Shown: positions 1 through 9,217 of the stretch, one piece after another
Numbering within the stretch: position 1 is the stretch's first letter
Layout of the letters: each line of letters starts with the position of its first letter
Program-made: the position numbers and the translations under genes
DNA from: Microbacterium sp.
Lineage (GTDB): Bacteria > Actinomycetota > Actinomycetes > Actinomycetales > Microbacteriaceae
Direction of reading: 5' to 3'
Assembly: GCF_031179285.1 (NCBI RefSeq)
Contig: NZ_JAPSHY010000006.1
Coordinates: forward strand, 1-64,000
Length of the DNA: 64,000 nucleotides
The notes under the pieces: model-generated
What the model was told of the DNA's origin: nothing
The model's database searches: none
The model's input: the letters and a program-made list of their open reading frames with translations, nothing else

Positions 1-53
1 TCTTTCTTCGGAGAGGGCCCTTCGTCTAGGACGCGACAGCATCGCCGTCGCGC

Positions 54-126
54 GGCTCTGTAGCTCAGTTGGTAGAGCGTTCGACTGAAAATCGAAAGGT
101 CACCGGATCGATGCCGGTCGGAGCCA
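54..126 (+). tRNA. tRNA-Phe (GAA)
   Basis: Complete 73-nt cloverleaf. The seven-base acceptor arm GGCTCTG pairs with CGGAGCC (one G-T pair), the D arm is GCTC/GAGC, and the anticodon stem TTCGA/TCGAA closes the loop CTGAAAA with anticodon GAA at 87-89. The T arm is ACCGG/CCGGT, and A126 is the discriminator base. CCA is not encoded. It decodes UUC/UUU. Confidence 0.97.
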
Positions 127-153
127 CACGGATGACCATTACAGTCATCCCAG

Positions 154-188
154 AAACCCTCGCCTAGCTTCTACATGGCGGGGGTTTT
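154..188 (+). terminator. Rho-independent terminator after tRNA-Phe
   Basis: An inverted repeat of 11 bp (154-164 with 177-187, one G-T pair) has a 12-nt loop and ends in TTTT. It lies 28 nt downstream of the tRNA. A second small hairpin, GATGAC/GTCATC, sits between the two. Confidence 0.7.
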
Positions 189-478
189 GCTTTGCCCCGA
201 TCAGGACTGGAGGTTCCGGCGGGGGCGGCAGCTCAGTGATCGGTGTGTCTGCCCGCACTTGGATCAAGACCGCGCCTCCACCGCAAACGATCATTTTCGG
301 TGGCCCTGTTCTTCGGCACCTCCTGCCAGGATGACCGGCTCGGTCTCGCGAGTACTGCCGCGAGAAGGTCGATGCCCTTGTGGATTCCTGGGTTTTTGCT
401 GAGTCTTCCGCCAAGATGGTTGAGTCGGAGCGTTCCCCAGCGGTCTGACATTCGTGTATCTGATCGGGGAGGGACCAG
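189..478. other. Intergenic region upstream of the surface protein
   Basis: I see no convincing gene here. Short overlapping reading frames on both strands have no ribosome-binding site and resemble no protein I know. The final bases hold a good Shine-Dalgarno tract (GGGGAGGGA, about 467-475) for the gene starting at 479. No promoter hexamers stand out. Confidence 0.5.
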
Positions 479-3400
479 ATGAACTTCAGTTGGCGCGCGC
501 GCAGGAACACCGAGGATCGCTTCGAAAGGGCGAGAAAGCCCCGGAAGGCGGTCGCTGCGTTGGCGATCGCGTTGTTGGCGGGTGGTGTTCTCACTGCGTC
601 TCCGGCGACGGCGGCTCCTGGTGACCCCTTCGACCCGGCCGATCCGCTGGTGTTCGTCGCGCAAGGACTGCCGACGGGCTTGTATCAGGCGGTTACCGAT
701 TCCAGCGGCACGGTCAACTTCCAGGCGGAGGGACCGACGAGCCCGATCACCTACAACGCGATCGCGTACAACCCTGCGGACGACTACATCTACGCCATTG
801 CGAGTACGGGGAACGCGACTTACCCCAACAACTCGCTCCTGCGGATCGGGCAGAACGGCACCCTCACCCGGGTCGGCACCGCCACGTACCCCGCTGCGAA
901 CACGGGCGCATTCGCCGCTGACGGCCTGTTCTACACCACCAGTAGCGCCCCGGGCTACACCACCCTGACGGCCATCAACGTCACGACCGGCGCCGTGGCA
1001 CGCACTGTGACGACAAGCCAGGCACCGTTGACCGCAGATTTCACCTTCGCCGACGGGTACCTGTGGGGGCAGGCAGTGGCGTCGGGCGCGTCGCAGATCG
1101 TGCGGATCAACCCGACGAACGGCGTGGTGAACTTCTATCCGGCACCGTTCTTCCTCAACGGTGGCACAGACTTCTCTGGCGCGGCCTGGACCTTCGGGAA
1201 CGGCAACCTTGGGTTCTCGCAGAACGCTTCCGGCACGGTCACGCAGGTGGCAGTGACGAATCCGGCGGCCGCGACACCGACGTTCACCCTTGTCTCGCGC
1301 ACCGCCGGGCCAGCCAGCGGAAACAACGACGGGACGGCGTCCTCAGGTCAGCCGACGGACCTGTCGATCGTGAAGACGGGGCCGGCTGCCACGGTCCCGG
1401 CCGGCGGGACCGTCACCTACAGGCTGACGGTGACGAACAACGGGCCCGGTAACTCGTCCGGTTTCGTCGTGAACGACACCCTGCCGGCCGAGCTGACGAA
1501 CGTCGCCACCACTTCAGACGCGTGCACCGTCACCGGGAATGACGTGCAGTGCGTTGGCGGCCGCCTCGTGGCCGGCGACTCGGTGACCTACACGGTGACT
1601 GCTACCGTTCCGGCCGGCACGACGGCGTCGGTTGAGAACACCGCGACCGTGACGTCGAACGAGGAGGACCCGACCCCGGGTAACAACACCTCCACCACGA
1701 CCGCGGAACCTGCAGACATCTCGCTGGTAAAGCGTGCGGGCACCCCCGTCGACGTCAACGGCAACGGTCTGGTTGACGTCGGCGACACGATCCAGTTCAC
1801 CTTCGACGTGGAGAACACCGGCGAGATCGCTCTTTCTTCGATCACGGTCGACGACCCGAAGGTGGGAGCAGTCGCCTGCCCGCAAGCGACGCTCGCCGCG
1901 GGCGCCAGCCAGACGTGTGCGGCCGCAACCGTCTACACGATCACGCAGGCGGATGTCGACGCCGGCTCTGTGGAGAACACCGCTACCGCCTCGGGAACGA
2001 CGCCGGACGGTCAGATGGTCACCTCGGAGCCGTCGAGCACTTCGACGCCGACCACCGCGGCCGCCCCCGCGATCTCGGTCGTGAAGTCGGCGGCTCCGTC
2101 GGATGCGGACTCGTATGAGGCCGGCCAGGTCATCGACTACAACTTCGTCGTGACCAACACGGGCAACGTGCCGATGAACGACGTCACCGTGGTCGAGGGC
2201 GCATTCAGTGGGACCGGCGATCTTCCCGAGACCGTCTGCCCCGCGACCACGCTCGCGGCCGGTGCGCAGTTCGTCTGCACCACGAGCTACACGCTCACGC
2301 AGGCAGACGTGGACAACGGAGAGCTGACCAACACGGCGACCGCCGAGGGCACACCCGCCGGTGGTACCACACCGGTTTCGTCGAGCCCGTCGACGGTCAC
2401 AATCCCGAGCGTCGCAGACCCGTCCCTGACGGTCGTGAAGAGCTCCGATGTGGAGACGATCGTCGCCGCAGGCCAGCCGATCACGTACTCGTTCGTCGTG
2501 ACGAACACCGGAAACGTCACGCTCGACGGCATCGTCGTCGACGATACGGCGTTTTCGGGTGCGGGTGAGCTGAGCGCGATCGACTGCCCGACGGATGTTC
2601 TCGTTCCCGGTCAGATCACCACCTGCACGGCGGAGTACACCGTCGAGCAGACCGACGTCGACTCTGGCGAGCTGACGAACACGGCCGTTGCGACCGGGAC
2701 CACCCCCGACGGTGGAACCGTTCCCTCCGAACCGTCGACCGAGGTCGTCCCGGTCGACCAGTCGCCGGCGCTGTCCGTGGTCAAGACCGCGGATGTCGTC
2801 GCGGCCGAGGTCGGTCAGACGGTGACCTACTCGTTCCTCGTCACCAACACCGGAAACGTGACCATCACGGACCCGACGGTCAACGAGGTCGACTTCTCCG
2901 GAACCGGGGAGCTGTCCGAGATCATCTGCCCGGATGAGGCGTCCCTCGCTCCGGGCGAAGAGGTCACCTGCGAGGCCACCTATGTGGTCACTCAGGCGGA
3001 CATCGACGCGGGCGAGATCAGCAACACCGCCACGGTGACCGGTACGACGCCCGGCGGAGACCCCACCGAGCCGTCGGAGCCGTCCACCGAGATCGTGACG
3101 ACCGATCCGCTGCCCGCTCTGTCAGTCGTCAAGACCGCAGACCTGGAGGAGGTCACCACGGCCGGTCAGGTCGTGACGTACTCGTTCGTCGTGGCGAACA
3201 TCGGAAACGTGACCCTCACGGATCCGACAGTCAACGAGGGTGCGTTCACTGGGAACGGCGAGCTGTCGGCCGTCGAGTGCCCCGCGGATGACCTCGCGCC
3301 GGGAGAGTCCATCACCTGCACCGCGTCCTACACGGTCGTCGCAGCCGACCTCGCCGACGGCGGCGAGCTGTCGAACACGGCCACCGCCTCAGCGATCACG

Positions 3401-3604
3401 CCGGGTGGTGACCCGATCACCTCTGACCCGTCGACAGTGACGGTGGACGAGGTCGCGCCGGCTGCTCCCGGTACCGGCGGCGGTCTTGCCGGCACCGGCG
3501 GCACGATCGCATGGTCGGCCGCCGGCATCGCCCTGATGCTGATCGTGGCCGGAGGCGTGATCGTCTACGCCCGCCGCCGCAGCGAAGCCGCCACAGAGGC
3601 ATAA
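479..3604 (+). CDS. DUF11/DUF7507 repeat cell-surface protein with LAGTG sortase signal
   Basis: A 1041-residue secreted wall protein. Residues 1-46 form a signal peptide (Arg/Lys-rich n-region, hydrophobic core, Ala-rich cleavage site ending ATAA). Residues about 50-290 look like a DUF6923-type beta-propeller. A DUF11 domain follows at about 293-410, then five related repeats of 115-120 residues, each ending in a variant of a VDSGELTNTATATGTTP-like strand. The C-terminus carries LAGTG at 1003-1007, a hydrophobic segment and an Arg-rich tail, the layout of a class E sortase substrate (LAXTG). A strong Shine-Dalgarno site fixes the ATG start. It is probably an adhesin or structural surface protein; its ligand is unknown. 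It stands alone, with a strong terminator downstream, and no sortase gene is nearby. Confidence 0.88.
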   Translation: MNFSWRARRNTEDRFERARKPRKAVAALAIALLAGGVLTASPATAAPGDPFDPADPLVFVAQGLPTGLYQAVTDSSGTVNFQAEGPTSPITYNAIAYNPADDYIYAIASTGNATYPNNSLLRIGQNGTLTRVGTATYPAANTGAFAADGLFYTTSSAPGYTTLTAINVTTGAVARTVTTSQAPLTADFTFADGYLWGQAVASGASQIVRINPTNGVVNFYPAPFFLNGGTDFSGAAWTFGNGNLGFSQNASGTVTQVAVTNPAAATPTFTLVSRTAGPASGNNDGTASSGQPTDLSIVKTGPAATVPAGGTVTYRLTVTNNGPGNSSGFVVNDTLPAELTNVATTSDACTVTGNDVQCVGGRLVAGDSVTYTVTATVPAGTTASVENTATVTSNEEDPTPGNNTSTTTAEPADISLVKRAGTPVDVNGNGLVDVGDTIQFTFDVENTGEIALSSITVDDPKVGAVACPQATLAAGASQTCAAATVYTITQADVDAGSVENTATASGTTPDGQMVTSEPSSTSTPTTAAAPAISVVKSAAPSDADSYEAGQVIDYNFVVTNTGNVPMNDVTVVEGAFSGTGDLPETVCPATTLAAGAQFVCTTSYTLTQADVDNGELTNTATAEGTPAGGTTPVSSSPSTVTIPSVADPSLTVVKSSDVETIVAAGQPITYSFVVTNTGNVTLDGIVVDDTAFSGAGELSAIDCPTDVLVPGQITTCTAEYTVEQTDVDSGELTNTAVATGTTPDGGTVPSEPSTEVVPVDQSPALSVVKTADVVAAEVGQTVTYSFLVTNTGNVTITDPTVNEVDFSGTGELSEIICPDEASLAPGEEVTCEATYVVTQADIDAGEISNTATVTGTTPGGDPTEPSEPSTEIVTTDPLPALSVVKTADLEEVTTAGQVVTYSFVVANIGNVTLTDPTVNEGAFTGNGELSAVECPADDLAPGESITCTASYTVVAADLADGGELSNTATASAITPGGDPITSDPSTVTVDEVAPAAPGTGGGLAGTGGTIAWSAAGIALMLIVAGGVIVYARRRSEAATEA

Positions 3605-3620
3605 CCTCCCGCGGTTGTCA

Positions 3621-3662
3621 CGAAGGTGGGGCCGGTTCCTGTTGGAGCCGGCCCCACCTTCG
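3621..3662 (+). terminator. Strong hairpin terminator after the surface protein
   Basis: A nearly perfect inverted repeat starts 17 bp after the stop codon. The left arm begins CGAAGGTGGGGCCGG and the right arm ends CCGGCCCCACCTTCG, giving a stem of 15 bp or more. There is no clear T tract. Confidence 0.75.
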
Positions 3663-3843
3663 CTCATATTCGGGGGTGCTACGGCGAAGACGACGAGAGC
3701 GTCTGCCGAAACGCAGTTCCGGGAACATCTCCGGCACCCGCCAGGCCGCGTGGATCGATCACGCCAGAAACGATCGTTTGCGGCAGGTAGCGCCCACCCC
3801 GTGCTGCAGGATGGTTGCATGCTCGTTTCCCTCATGATTCTCT

Positions 3844-4209
3844 GTGAACGTCGTGGCTGATGTCGAACGCGTCTTCTCGTACGGGACCCTGCGCCTGCCG
3901 CATGTGCAGCGGGCTCTGTACGGCAGAGAGGTGCCGACGACCGACGATCAGCTCCTCGGGCACCGGCTCGACTGGGTGCTGATCACCGATGCCCGGGTCA
4001 TCGAGACGAGCGGGTCGGACCGGCATCCGATCCTGCGTCGCGGAGGGGCGGAGGATGCCGTCACCGGCGCCTGCCTCGAACTCACTGCGTCCGAACTCGA
4101 GGCCACGGACGCGTATGAGGTCGATGACTATGTGCGCACCATGGTGACCCTCGCCTCCGGGCGCACGGCGTGGGTCTACCTCGAGAGGGTCACCGATGCC
4201 GGGCGATGA
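3844..4209 (+). CDS. Gamma-glutamylcyclotransferase-like (AIG2 family) protein
   Basis: A 121-residue protein with the family signatures YGTLR near the N-terminus (substrate-phosphate loop) and an AYEVDDYVR segment in the C-terminal half, where the family carries its acidic catalytic residue. The length matches the compact AIG2/GGCT fold. Family members cyclise gamma-glutamyl-amine conjugates, but the substrate here cannot be told from sequence. The start is GTG at 3844, or GTG at 3853 three codons later; neither has a clear Shine-Dalgarno site. Its end overlaps the next gene by 14 nt, so the two are probably translationally coupled. Confidence 0.75.
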   Translation: MNVVADVERVFSYGTLRLPHVQRALYGREVPTTDDQLLGHRLDWVLITDARVIETSGSDRHPILRRGGAEDAVTGACLELTASELEATDAYEVDDYVRTMVTLASGRTAWVYLERVTDAGR

Positions 4210-4498
4210 CAACGCGACCCGGCGCATCGAGATCACGATGACCAAGCCACGGTTCGCCCTCTACGCCGGAGTGAGGCCGACGCTCGTCATCGAAGGGCGC
4301 GGCCAGCCGGTGCAGTGGGGGGTCGGCACCTGGCAGGTGCCGTCCGGGAGCACGACCGTGGTCGGCGTCTTCCTCTTCAACCGGATGTGGCGCTTCGGTC
4401 AGGCGGAGTTCACGCTCGCGCCGGACCACGCGCCGGCCCTCGAGTACCACGCGCCGGTATTGCCCCTTTTCCCAGGGCGAATGCGCCTCGCCCGCTAG
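4196..4498 (+). CDS. Hypothetical protein
   Basis: A 100-residue protein that I do not recognise. It begins with ATG inside the last codons of the upstream gamma-glutamylcyclotransferase-like gene. It has no signal peptide or clear membrane span. The middle is rich in Gly, Val and Trp (PVQWGVGTWQVPSGSTTVVG), suggesting a small beta-rich fold. Codon use matches its neighbour, which supports a real gene. Confidence 0.6.
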   Translation: MPGDDNATRRIEITMTKPRFALYAGVRPTLVIEGRGQPVQWGVGTWQVPSGSTTVVGVFLFNRMWRFGQAEFTLAPDHAPALEYHAPVLPLFPGRMRLAR

Positions 4499-4545
4499 TG
4501 ACGGCGTCACCCGCTGGGTCGGGTCACCCTCCGGATCGGCGATGC

Positions 4546-4710
4546 TCAGCGATTCTCGCGAGCGGTCAGCGGGCTCTCGGGTACGGACGTGTCGACGCGC
4601 GCGCCGTGGAGGAAGTTCTCGCGTCGCGAGACCGACGTGAACAGGAACAGCACGGTCGCCGCACCGGAGATGAACGTCACGGTGCTGACGATGACGGGCA
4701 GAGCGTCCAT
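4546..4710 (-). CDS. Small single-span membrane protein
   Basis: A 54-codon reading frame, too short for most gene callers. The product starts MDALPVIVSTVTFISGAATV and continues with a hydrophobic stretch to about residue 27, then a basic and polar C-terminus ending TARENR. A good Shine-Dalgarno site (GGAAGGAAG) lies just upstream of the ATG at 4710. The topology suggests a single N-terminal transmembrane helix with a cytoplasmic tail. The function is unknown. The Shine-Dalgarno site and coherent hydrophobic pattern favour a genuine gene. Confidence 0.6.
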   Translation of the reverse strand: MDALPVIVSTVTFISGAATVLFLFTSVSRRENFLHGARVDTSVPESPLTARENR

Positions 4711-4925
4711 GATCTTCCTTCCTGTGATGGGCGGCAGGCAGGCCGCTCAGATCATGCTCCGAGCGGCCGCCGGCCTTTTCGGGGACGGATTCGAAGGACG
4801 ACGTCTTCGTAGCCCTCCGGCCCCCTGATCATCAACGTAGACAGACGAGGTCCGCCGCGCGACAGGCTTGACAAGGCGGCCTCGGGGTGTTGGACACGCC
4901 CGCGCGGGCACTCATCCGCCACGAA

Positions 4926-5207
4926 TCACAGCAGGTCGAAGACGCCCTCGAACTGGGTGGCCGCGGCTTCGTCGTCCATCCTCTCCGCCTGCACCGTCTC
5001 GATCGTGATCACCACGTGACTGTGCGATGAGATCAGCACGCTCACCGTGCGCTCACCCGCCGCGGCGAATTCGACGAACCCGCCCCCTGCCCGCTGCGCA
5101 TCCTCGATGCGCTGCTTGATGGCCTCGATGTCCTCCCCGGGCGTGAGCAGGAAGCTGTCGCTGTTGACAGCGACTCGTGTCCGCTCCAGCGTCCGCACAT
5201 CGTCCAT
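4926..5207 (-). CDS. Hypothetical protein
   Basis: A 93-residue protein, start MDDVRTLERT, that I cannot assign. It has an N-terminal beta strand, an amphipathic helix (EDIEAIKQRIEDAQRAGG), then two beta strands (FVEFAAAGERTVSVLISSHS and VVITIETVQ) and an acidic tail. The beta-alpha-beta-beta pattern suggests a small soluble domain. The start is the ATG at 5207. The much longer open frame upstream on this strand is antisense to the next gene and is not credible. Confidence 0.6.
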   Translation of the reverse strand: MDDVRTLERTRVAVNSDSFLLTPGEDIEAIKQRIEDAQRAGGGFVEFAAAGERTVSVLISSHSHVVITIETVQAERMDDEAAATQFEGVFDLL

Positions 5208-5669
5208 GGGGTGACCGTAAACCTCCACGGGCGATGTGGATACGGGGGTTGCGCTCCCGCTCGAATTCTGCGAGAGCGGCGCCAGACTCCGTGAATCTGT
5301 ATCGCACGCCGGCGACAGCTGACAAGCCCCTGTTCGTCGCATTCGATCGTCCATATCTTTCTGTGAGTGGGGAGACGGTAGCGGCCCTCGAAGGGCGAGG
5401 TCGCGACTCGGGGCCTTCCTGCATGCGTCGGCGGCCTGGCAGAGCGATACGTTCGTGAGCCGGCCGCCGACCACCACGGAGCCCGTGACGAATCCGGGCC
5501 GGCGAGGATAGGCTGGGCACACGCCACCGCTCCGGTCCGGCTTCTGGCAGGTCGATGCGGCGGCATCGTTGCCCCACGACATCCCCTGGCCCTCACGACT
5601 CGCTCCGTCCGCGCCCTCGGCGCGAATGGACACGGACCGGGCCTCTGCCGCCAGAAAGGCTTGAGAATC
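5208..5669. other. Divergent intergenic region
   Basis: 462 bp between the minus-strand hypothetical gene and the plus-strand DivIVA-like gene. It must hold both promoters. Weak candidates are a TAGGCT box near 5509 (+) and a TACAGA-like box on the minus strand near 5300. I see no gene, RNA family or repeat in it. Confidence 0.4.
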
Positions 5670-7073
5670 ATGAGCGACTCCCCCGGGAACGGCGATCGCG
5701 GAGACGACTTCTTCGACCAGCTGGTTCAGAACAACCCGCGCGAGCAATCGGCCTTCACGGTCGGCTTCCGCGGGTACGACAAGGGAGAGGTCGAGGCCGC
5801 GCTCTCCGGGCTGCGACTTCAGCTGCAGCAGGTCACGGCCGATCTCGAAAGCGTGACCGAGCGTCACGCTGCTGAACTCGAGGCCGTGCGGGCCGAGGAG
5901 CAGGCGGTTCGTGAGGCCCTCGAGGCCCAGGTCGCCGCCGCCAAGGCGCAGGCCGCCGACGCCGAACAGCAGGTCACCACGCTCACCTCCGAACTCGTCG
6001 ACACCCCTCACCCTGAAGGTGAAGAGGCGCCGTCGCGACAGCAGTTCGAGGCGATCCTGCGGGTCGCCGAGGAGCAGGCCAACGTGCTCATCCAGAACGC
6101 CGCCGTCCAGGCCGACCGTCTGATGGCCGCCGCCCGCGAAGAGGTCACCGCGCAGCGCGCCGAGGCCGAGGCCGATGCCGCTCGCATCATCGCCCAGGCG
6201 CAGCGCGACGCCGACCAGGTGCGCCTGAAGATGGACACCGAATACACCGCGCACGAGGCACGCATCGAACGCGAGGCCGCGCACGCCACGGAGAAGGTGA
6301 ATCAGGCGGCTCAGGAGGCCACCGCCATCCGCACCGAGGCCGAGAAGGGCGCGGCGGCTCTGCGCTCGCTCGTCACCCGCGAGACCACGCAACTGCGAGC
6401 GGATGCCGAGCGTGAGGTGCGCGAGATGAACGCGCGCGTACTCGAGTTCGAAGAGACCCTCACCCGCCGGCAGGATGACGCGCAGCAGGAGTTCCTCGTG
6501 CTGCACAACCAGGCTGTCGCCCATGCGGAGCGCATCACCACCGACGCGAACGAGCAGGTGGCGGCATCCCTCGACCACGCCCAGCGAATCTCGGCGAAGG
6601 CGGACGATTACGAGCGCCTGATGCGCTCGCAGGCGCAGACGATCGAGGCGGATGCGCAGGTGCGCGCCCGCGAGACGCTCGACCGCGCCCGGCTGAAGGC
6701 ACAGAAGATCGTCGACACCGTCACCGCGCACACGACGTCCGTTCTTCACGACGCCGAGGACCGCACTCGCCAGCTGCGCTGGCAGCAGCAGCAGCTTACG
6801 AGCTTCATGGCCGAGGTACGCGAGCTCATCCGTCCCGACGGCATCCTCGCGGCGGAGACCACGTCGATCTTCGCCGACGAGGTGGAATCGGCCGATGGTC
6901 CCGCGACGGCAGATGACGTCGAGGCAGACGACGAGTTCGACGCCGAAGAGATCGTCCAGGGCGACGATTTCCTCGGTGACGAACTGCTCGATGACGAGGC
7001 CGAAGAAGAGCCGCTCCTGGAGAAGATCACGATCGAGGTCGTCGACTCCGATGAGGAGCGCGCGACGCGCTGA
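5670..7073 (+). CDS. DivIVA-like coiled-coil cell-division/polar-growth protein
   Basis: 467 residues. The N-terminus (about 10-60) holds a DivIVA-like segment with the characteristic FRGYDKGEVEAAL core, followed by about 330 residues of almost uninterrupted heptad-type coiled coil rich in Ala, Glu, Arg and Gln. The C-terminal 80 residues are very acidic (FDAEEIVQGDDF, LLDDEAEEEPLLE). The family (DivIVA/Wag31-like proteins) marks curved membrane at poles and septa. The layout suggests a cytoskeletal or tethering role, but this is not the canonical short DivIVA. The ATG at 5670 follows an AGAAAGG Shine-Dalgarno tract; a TTG three codons earlier is less likely. It appears monocistronic, with a hairpin after the stop. 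Confidence 0.75.
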   Translation: MSDSPGNGDRGDDFFDQLVQNNPREQSAFTVGFRGYDKGEVEAALSGLRLQLQQVTADLESVTERHAAELEAVRAEEQAVREALEAQVAAAKAQAADAEQQVTTLTSELVDTPHPEGEEAPSRQQFEAILRVAEEQANVLIQNAAVQADRLMAAAREEVTAQRAEAEADAARIIAQAQRDADQVRLKMDTEYTAHEARIEREAAHATEKVNQAAQEATAIRTEAEKGAAALRSLVTRETTQLRADAEREVREMNARVLEFEETLTRRQDDAQQEFLVLHNQAVAHAERITTDANEQVAASLDHAQRISAKADDYERLMRSQAQTIEADAQVRARETLDRARLKAQKIVDTVTAHTTSVLHDAEDRTRQLRWQQQQLTSFMAEVRELIRPDGILAAETTSIFADEVESADGPATADDVEADDEFDAEEIVQGDDFLGDELLDDEAEEEPLLEKITIEVVDSDEERATR

Positions 7074-7093
7074 GCACGACGACACTCGGGGGC

Positions 7094-7114
7094 GCGAGCG
7101 GATGATCCGCTCGC
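7094..7114 (+). terminator. Hairpin terminator candidate
   Basis: A perfect 9-bp stem GCGAGCGGA/TCCGCTCGC with a 3-nt loop lies 20 nt after the stop of the coiled-coil gene. There is no T tract. Confidence 0.55.
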
Positions 7115-7216
7115 TCCCTCAGGCGTTTCGGTGGTCTGCGCTCATCGAGGAATGCCGGCAGCGGTATGCGGGTTGCACCGAGCACGATGATCGCGCCCCG
7201 ACGATGAGGAGCCTGC

Positions 7217-8248
7217 ATGCTCGACCACCGACCGCTCGGACGAACCGGTATCTCGGTCTCGCCCTTCGCTCTCGGAACCATGATGTTCGGTTTCATCGGC
7301 AACGGTGACCACGACGATGCCGTCCGCATCATCCACTCCGCCCTCGACCGCGGCATCGACTTCGTCGACACCGCCGACATGTACTCGACCGGCGAGTCAG
7401 AGATCATCGTCGGCAAGGCGCTGAAGGGTCGTCGCGACGACGTCGTCCTCGCGACCAAGGGCCATTTTCCCCTCGACGACGACCCCGCACCGAATACGAG
7501 CGGCAACTCGCGGCGCTACCTCATCCGCGCCGTCGAAGCGAGCCTGCGCCGGCTCGGAACCGACTACATCGACCTCTACCAGGTGCACCGCCCCGACTGG
7601 GACACTGACCTCGAGGAGACCCTCGGCGTCCTCACCGATCTCGTCCGCGACGGCAAGATCCGCACCTTCGGAAGCTCGACGTTCCCGGCGCACGAGCTGG
7701 TGCACGCCGACCAGATCGCACGAGAGCGCCACCTCATGCGCTTTCGAACCGAGCAGCCGCCGTACAACCTCCTCGACCGCGGGATCGAGGCCGACGTGCT
7801 CCCGATCACCGAACGGCTCGACATGGGCGTGCTCACCTGGAGCCCGCTGGCGTTCGGCTTCCTCACCGGTCGCTACCGCAAGGGCGTGGAGGTCGAGCGT
7901 GCGGGCCGGTCGGCCCTCCGCCCGTCCTGGTTCGACCCCGATGACCCGACGACGGCGCGCAAGCTCGACGTCGTGGAGCAGCTGGTCGAGGTCGCCGACG
8001 ACATCGGCGTCTCGCTTCCCGCTCTGGCGGTCGCCTTCCCGCTCGCGCACCGTGCCGTCACCTCGGTGATCATCGGTCCGCGGACGATGGAGCAGCTGGA
8101 TGCCGCCCTCGAATACGCCGACCTCGTGCTCGATGACGCGACACTCGACCGGCTCGACGAGATCGTCCCGCCCGGCACCAGCGTGTACAACGCGTCGCCT
8201 CCGGCCTACCCCTGGCTGACCGACGCCTCCCGGCGAAGGCGGCGGTGA
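7217..8248 (+). CDS. Aldo/keto reductase
   Basis: A 343-residue NADPH-dependent aldo/keto reductase, the usual TIM-barrel length. The catalytic tetrad is visible: D51 in FVDTADMY, Y56, K81 in VVLATKGHF and H124 in LYQVHRPD. The C-terminal cofactor region includes the typical SVIIGPRTMEQLDAAL segment. The product belongs to the YajO/potassium-channel-beta-like branch, but the carbonyl substrate is unknown. A GAGGAG Shine-Dalgarno site precedes the ATG. The next gene starts about 85 bp later, so it is probably expressed alone. Confidence 0.9.
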   Translation: MLDHRPLGRTGISVSPFALGTMMFGFIGNGDHDDAVRIIHSALDRGIDFVDTADMYSTGESEIIVGKALKGRRDDVVLATKGHFPLDDDPAPNTSGNSRRYLIRAVEASLRRLGTDYIDLYQVHRPDWDTDLEETLGVLTDLVRDGKIRTFGSSTFPAHELVHADQIARERHLMRFRTEQPPYNLLDRGIEADVLPITERLDMGVLTWSPLAFGFLTGRYRKGVEVERAGRSALRPSWFDPDDPTTARKLDVVEQLVEVADDIGVSLPALAVAFPLAHRAVTSVIIGPRTMEQLDAALEYADLVLDDATLDRLDEIVPPGTSVYNASPPAYPWLTDASRRRRR

Positions 8249-8332
8249 CCTGCGGCATCCATCGATCGGTGGATGCCGCAATCCGCTGCCCCACGGCTAC
8301 CGCCCTCCGGTCGCTCCGGCCACGCTGGAGGT

Positions 8333-9217
8333 ATGACAGACAATGTGATCGAGGTGCGAGAGCTCCGGAAGGCGTACGGCGACTTCATCGCCGTCGACGG
8401 CATCAGCTTCGATATCCGCCGCGGCGAGACCTTCGCCCTCCTCGGGCCGAACGGTGCGGGCAAATCCACGACGATCGAGATCCTCGAGGGCTTCCGGCAT
8501 CGCTCCTCGGGTGACGTCCGCGTGCTGGGGGTCGACCCGCAGCGTGGCGGGCTCGACTGGAAGGCGCGGATGGGCGTCGTCCTGCAGTCGACGGGCGAGG
8601 CCGGGAACTTCACCGTCCGCGAGCTGCTCACGGAGTTCGCCGGTTACTACCCCCGCCCTCGCGACATCGACGAGGTCATCGCCGCCGTCGGGCTCGACGA
8701 GAAGCAGCGCACGCGGGCGGCCAGACTGTCCGGTGGTCAGCGCCGCCGCCTCGATGTCGCGCTCGGCATCATCGGGCGGCCGGAACTGCTCTTCCTCGAC
8801 GAACCGACGACCGGCTTCGACCCCGAGGCCAGGCGTCAGTTCTGGGATCTCATCCGCTCGCTGAAGCGCGAGGGCACCAGCATTCTGCTGACCACTCACT
8901 ACCTCGACGAGGCTGCGCAGCTGGGTGATCGCGCGGCGGTGATCGCGGGCGGCTCGATCGCGGCGATCGGGCGCATCGATGAGATCGGCGGCGCGGACGC
9001 CCGCACCCCGATGGTCCGCTGGACGGATGCCGCAGGGCGCGCTCGCGCGGAGCGGACGCGCGAGCCCGGCGCCGTCGTCGCTCGCATATACCGCGAGGGT
9101 GGCGAGCCTGCAGACCTCGAAGTCGTGCGACCCACCCTCGAGGACATCTATCTCGAGTTGATCCGGGAGGCGGCCGATCGCGGCTCCTCCACTGCGACCA
9201 TGAAGGAGCCGGCATGA
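8333..9217 (+). CDS. ABC transporter ATP-binding protein (DrrA/CcmA type)
   Basis: 294 residues with all nucleotide-binding motifs: Walker A GPNGAGKS (38-45), signature LSGGQRRRLDVA, Walker B LLFLDEPTTGFDP and the switch His in LTTHYLDEA. The C-terminal extension ending LEDIYLELI is typical of DrrA-like exporters of drugs, lipids or peptides. The start is the ATG at 8333 behind CTGGAGG. Its stop overlaps the permease start (ATGA), and the kinase and regulator genes follow in one apparent operon. Confidence 0.92.
   Translation: MTDNVIEVRELRKAYGDFIAVDGISFDIRRGETFALLGPNGAGKSTTIEILEGFRHRSSGDVRVLGVDPQRGGLDWKARMGVVLQSTGEAGNFTVRELLTEFAGYYPRPRDIDEVIAAVGLDEKQRTRAARLSGGQRRRLDVALGIIGRPELLFLDEPTTGFDPEARRQFWDLIRSLKREGTSILLTTHYLDEAAQLGDRAAVIAGGSIAAIGRIDEIGGADARTPMVRWTDAAGRARAERTREPGAVVARIYREGGEPADLEVVRPTLEDIYLELIREAADRGSSTATMKEPA

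Noticed and set aside
4860..4910. Perfect TTGACA hexamer on the plus strand
   Set aside because: No matching -10 box and no plus-strand gene follows; the next gene is on the minus strand.
4926..7085. A 719-codon open frame on the minus strand across the DivIVA-like gene
   Set aside because: It is antisense to a clear coiled-coil gene whose codon bias leaves the opposite strand open. Only its last 93 codons (from ATG 5207) look like a real protein.
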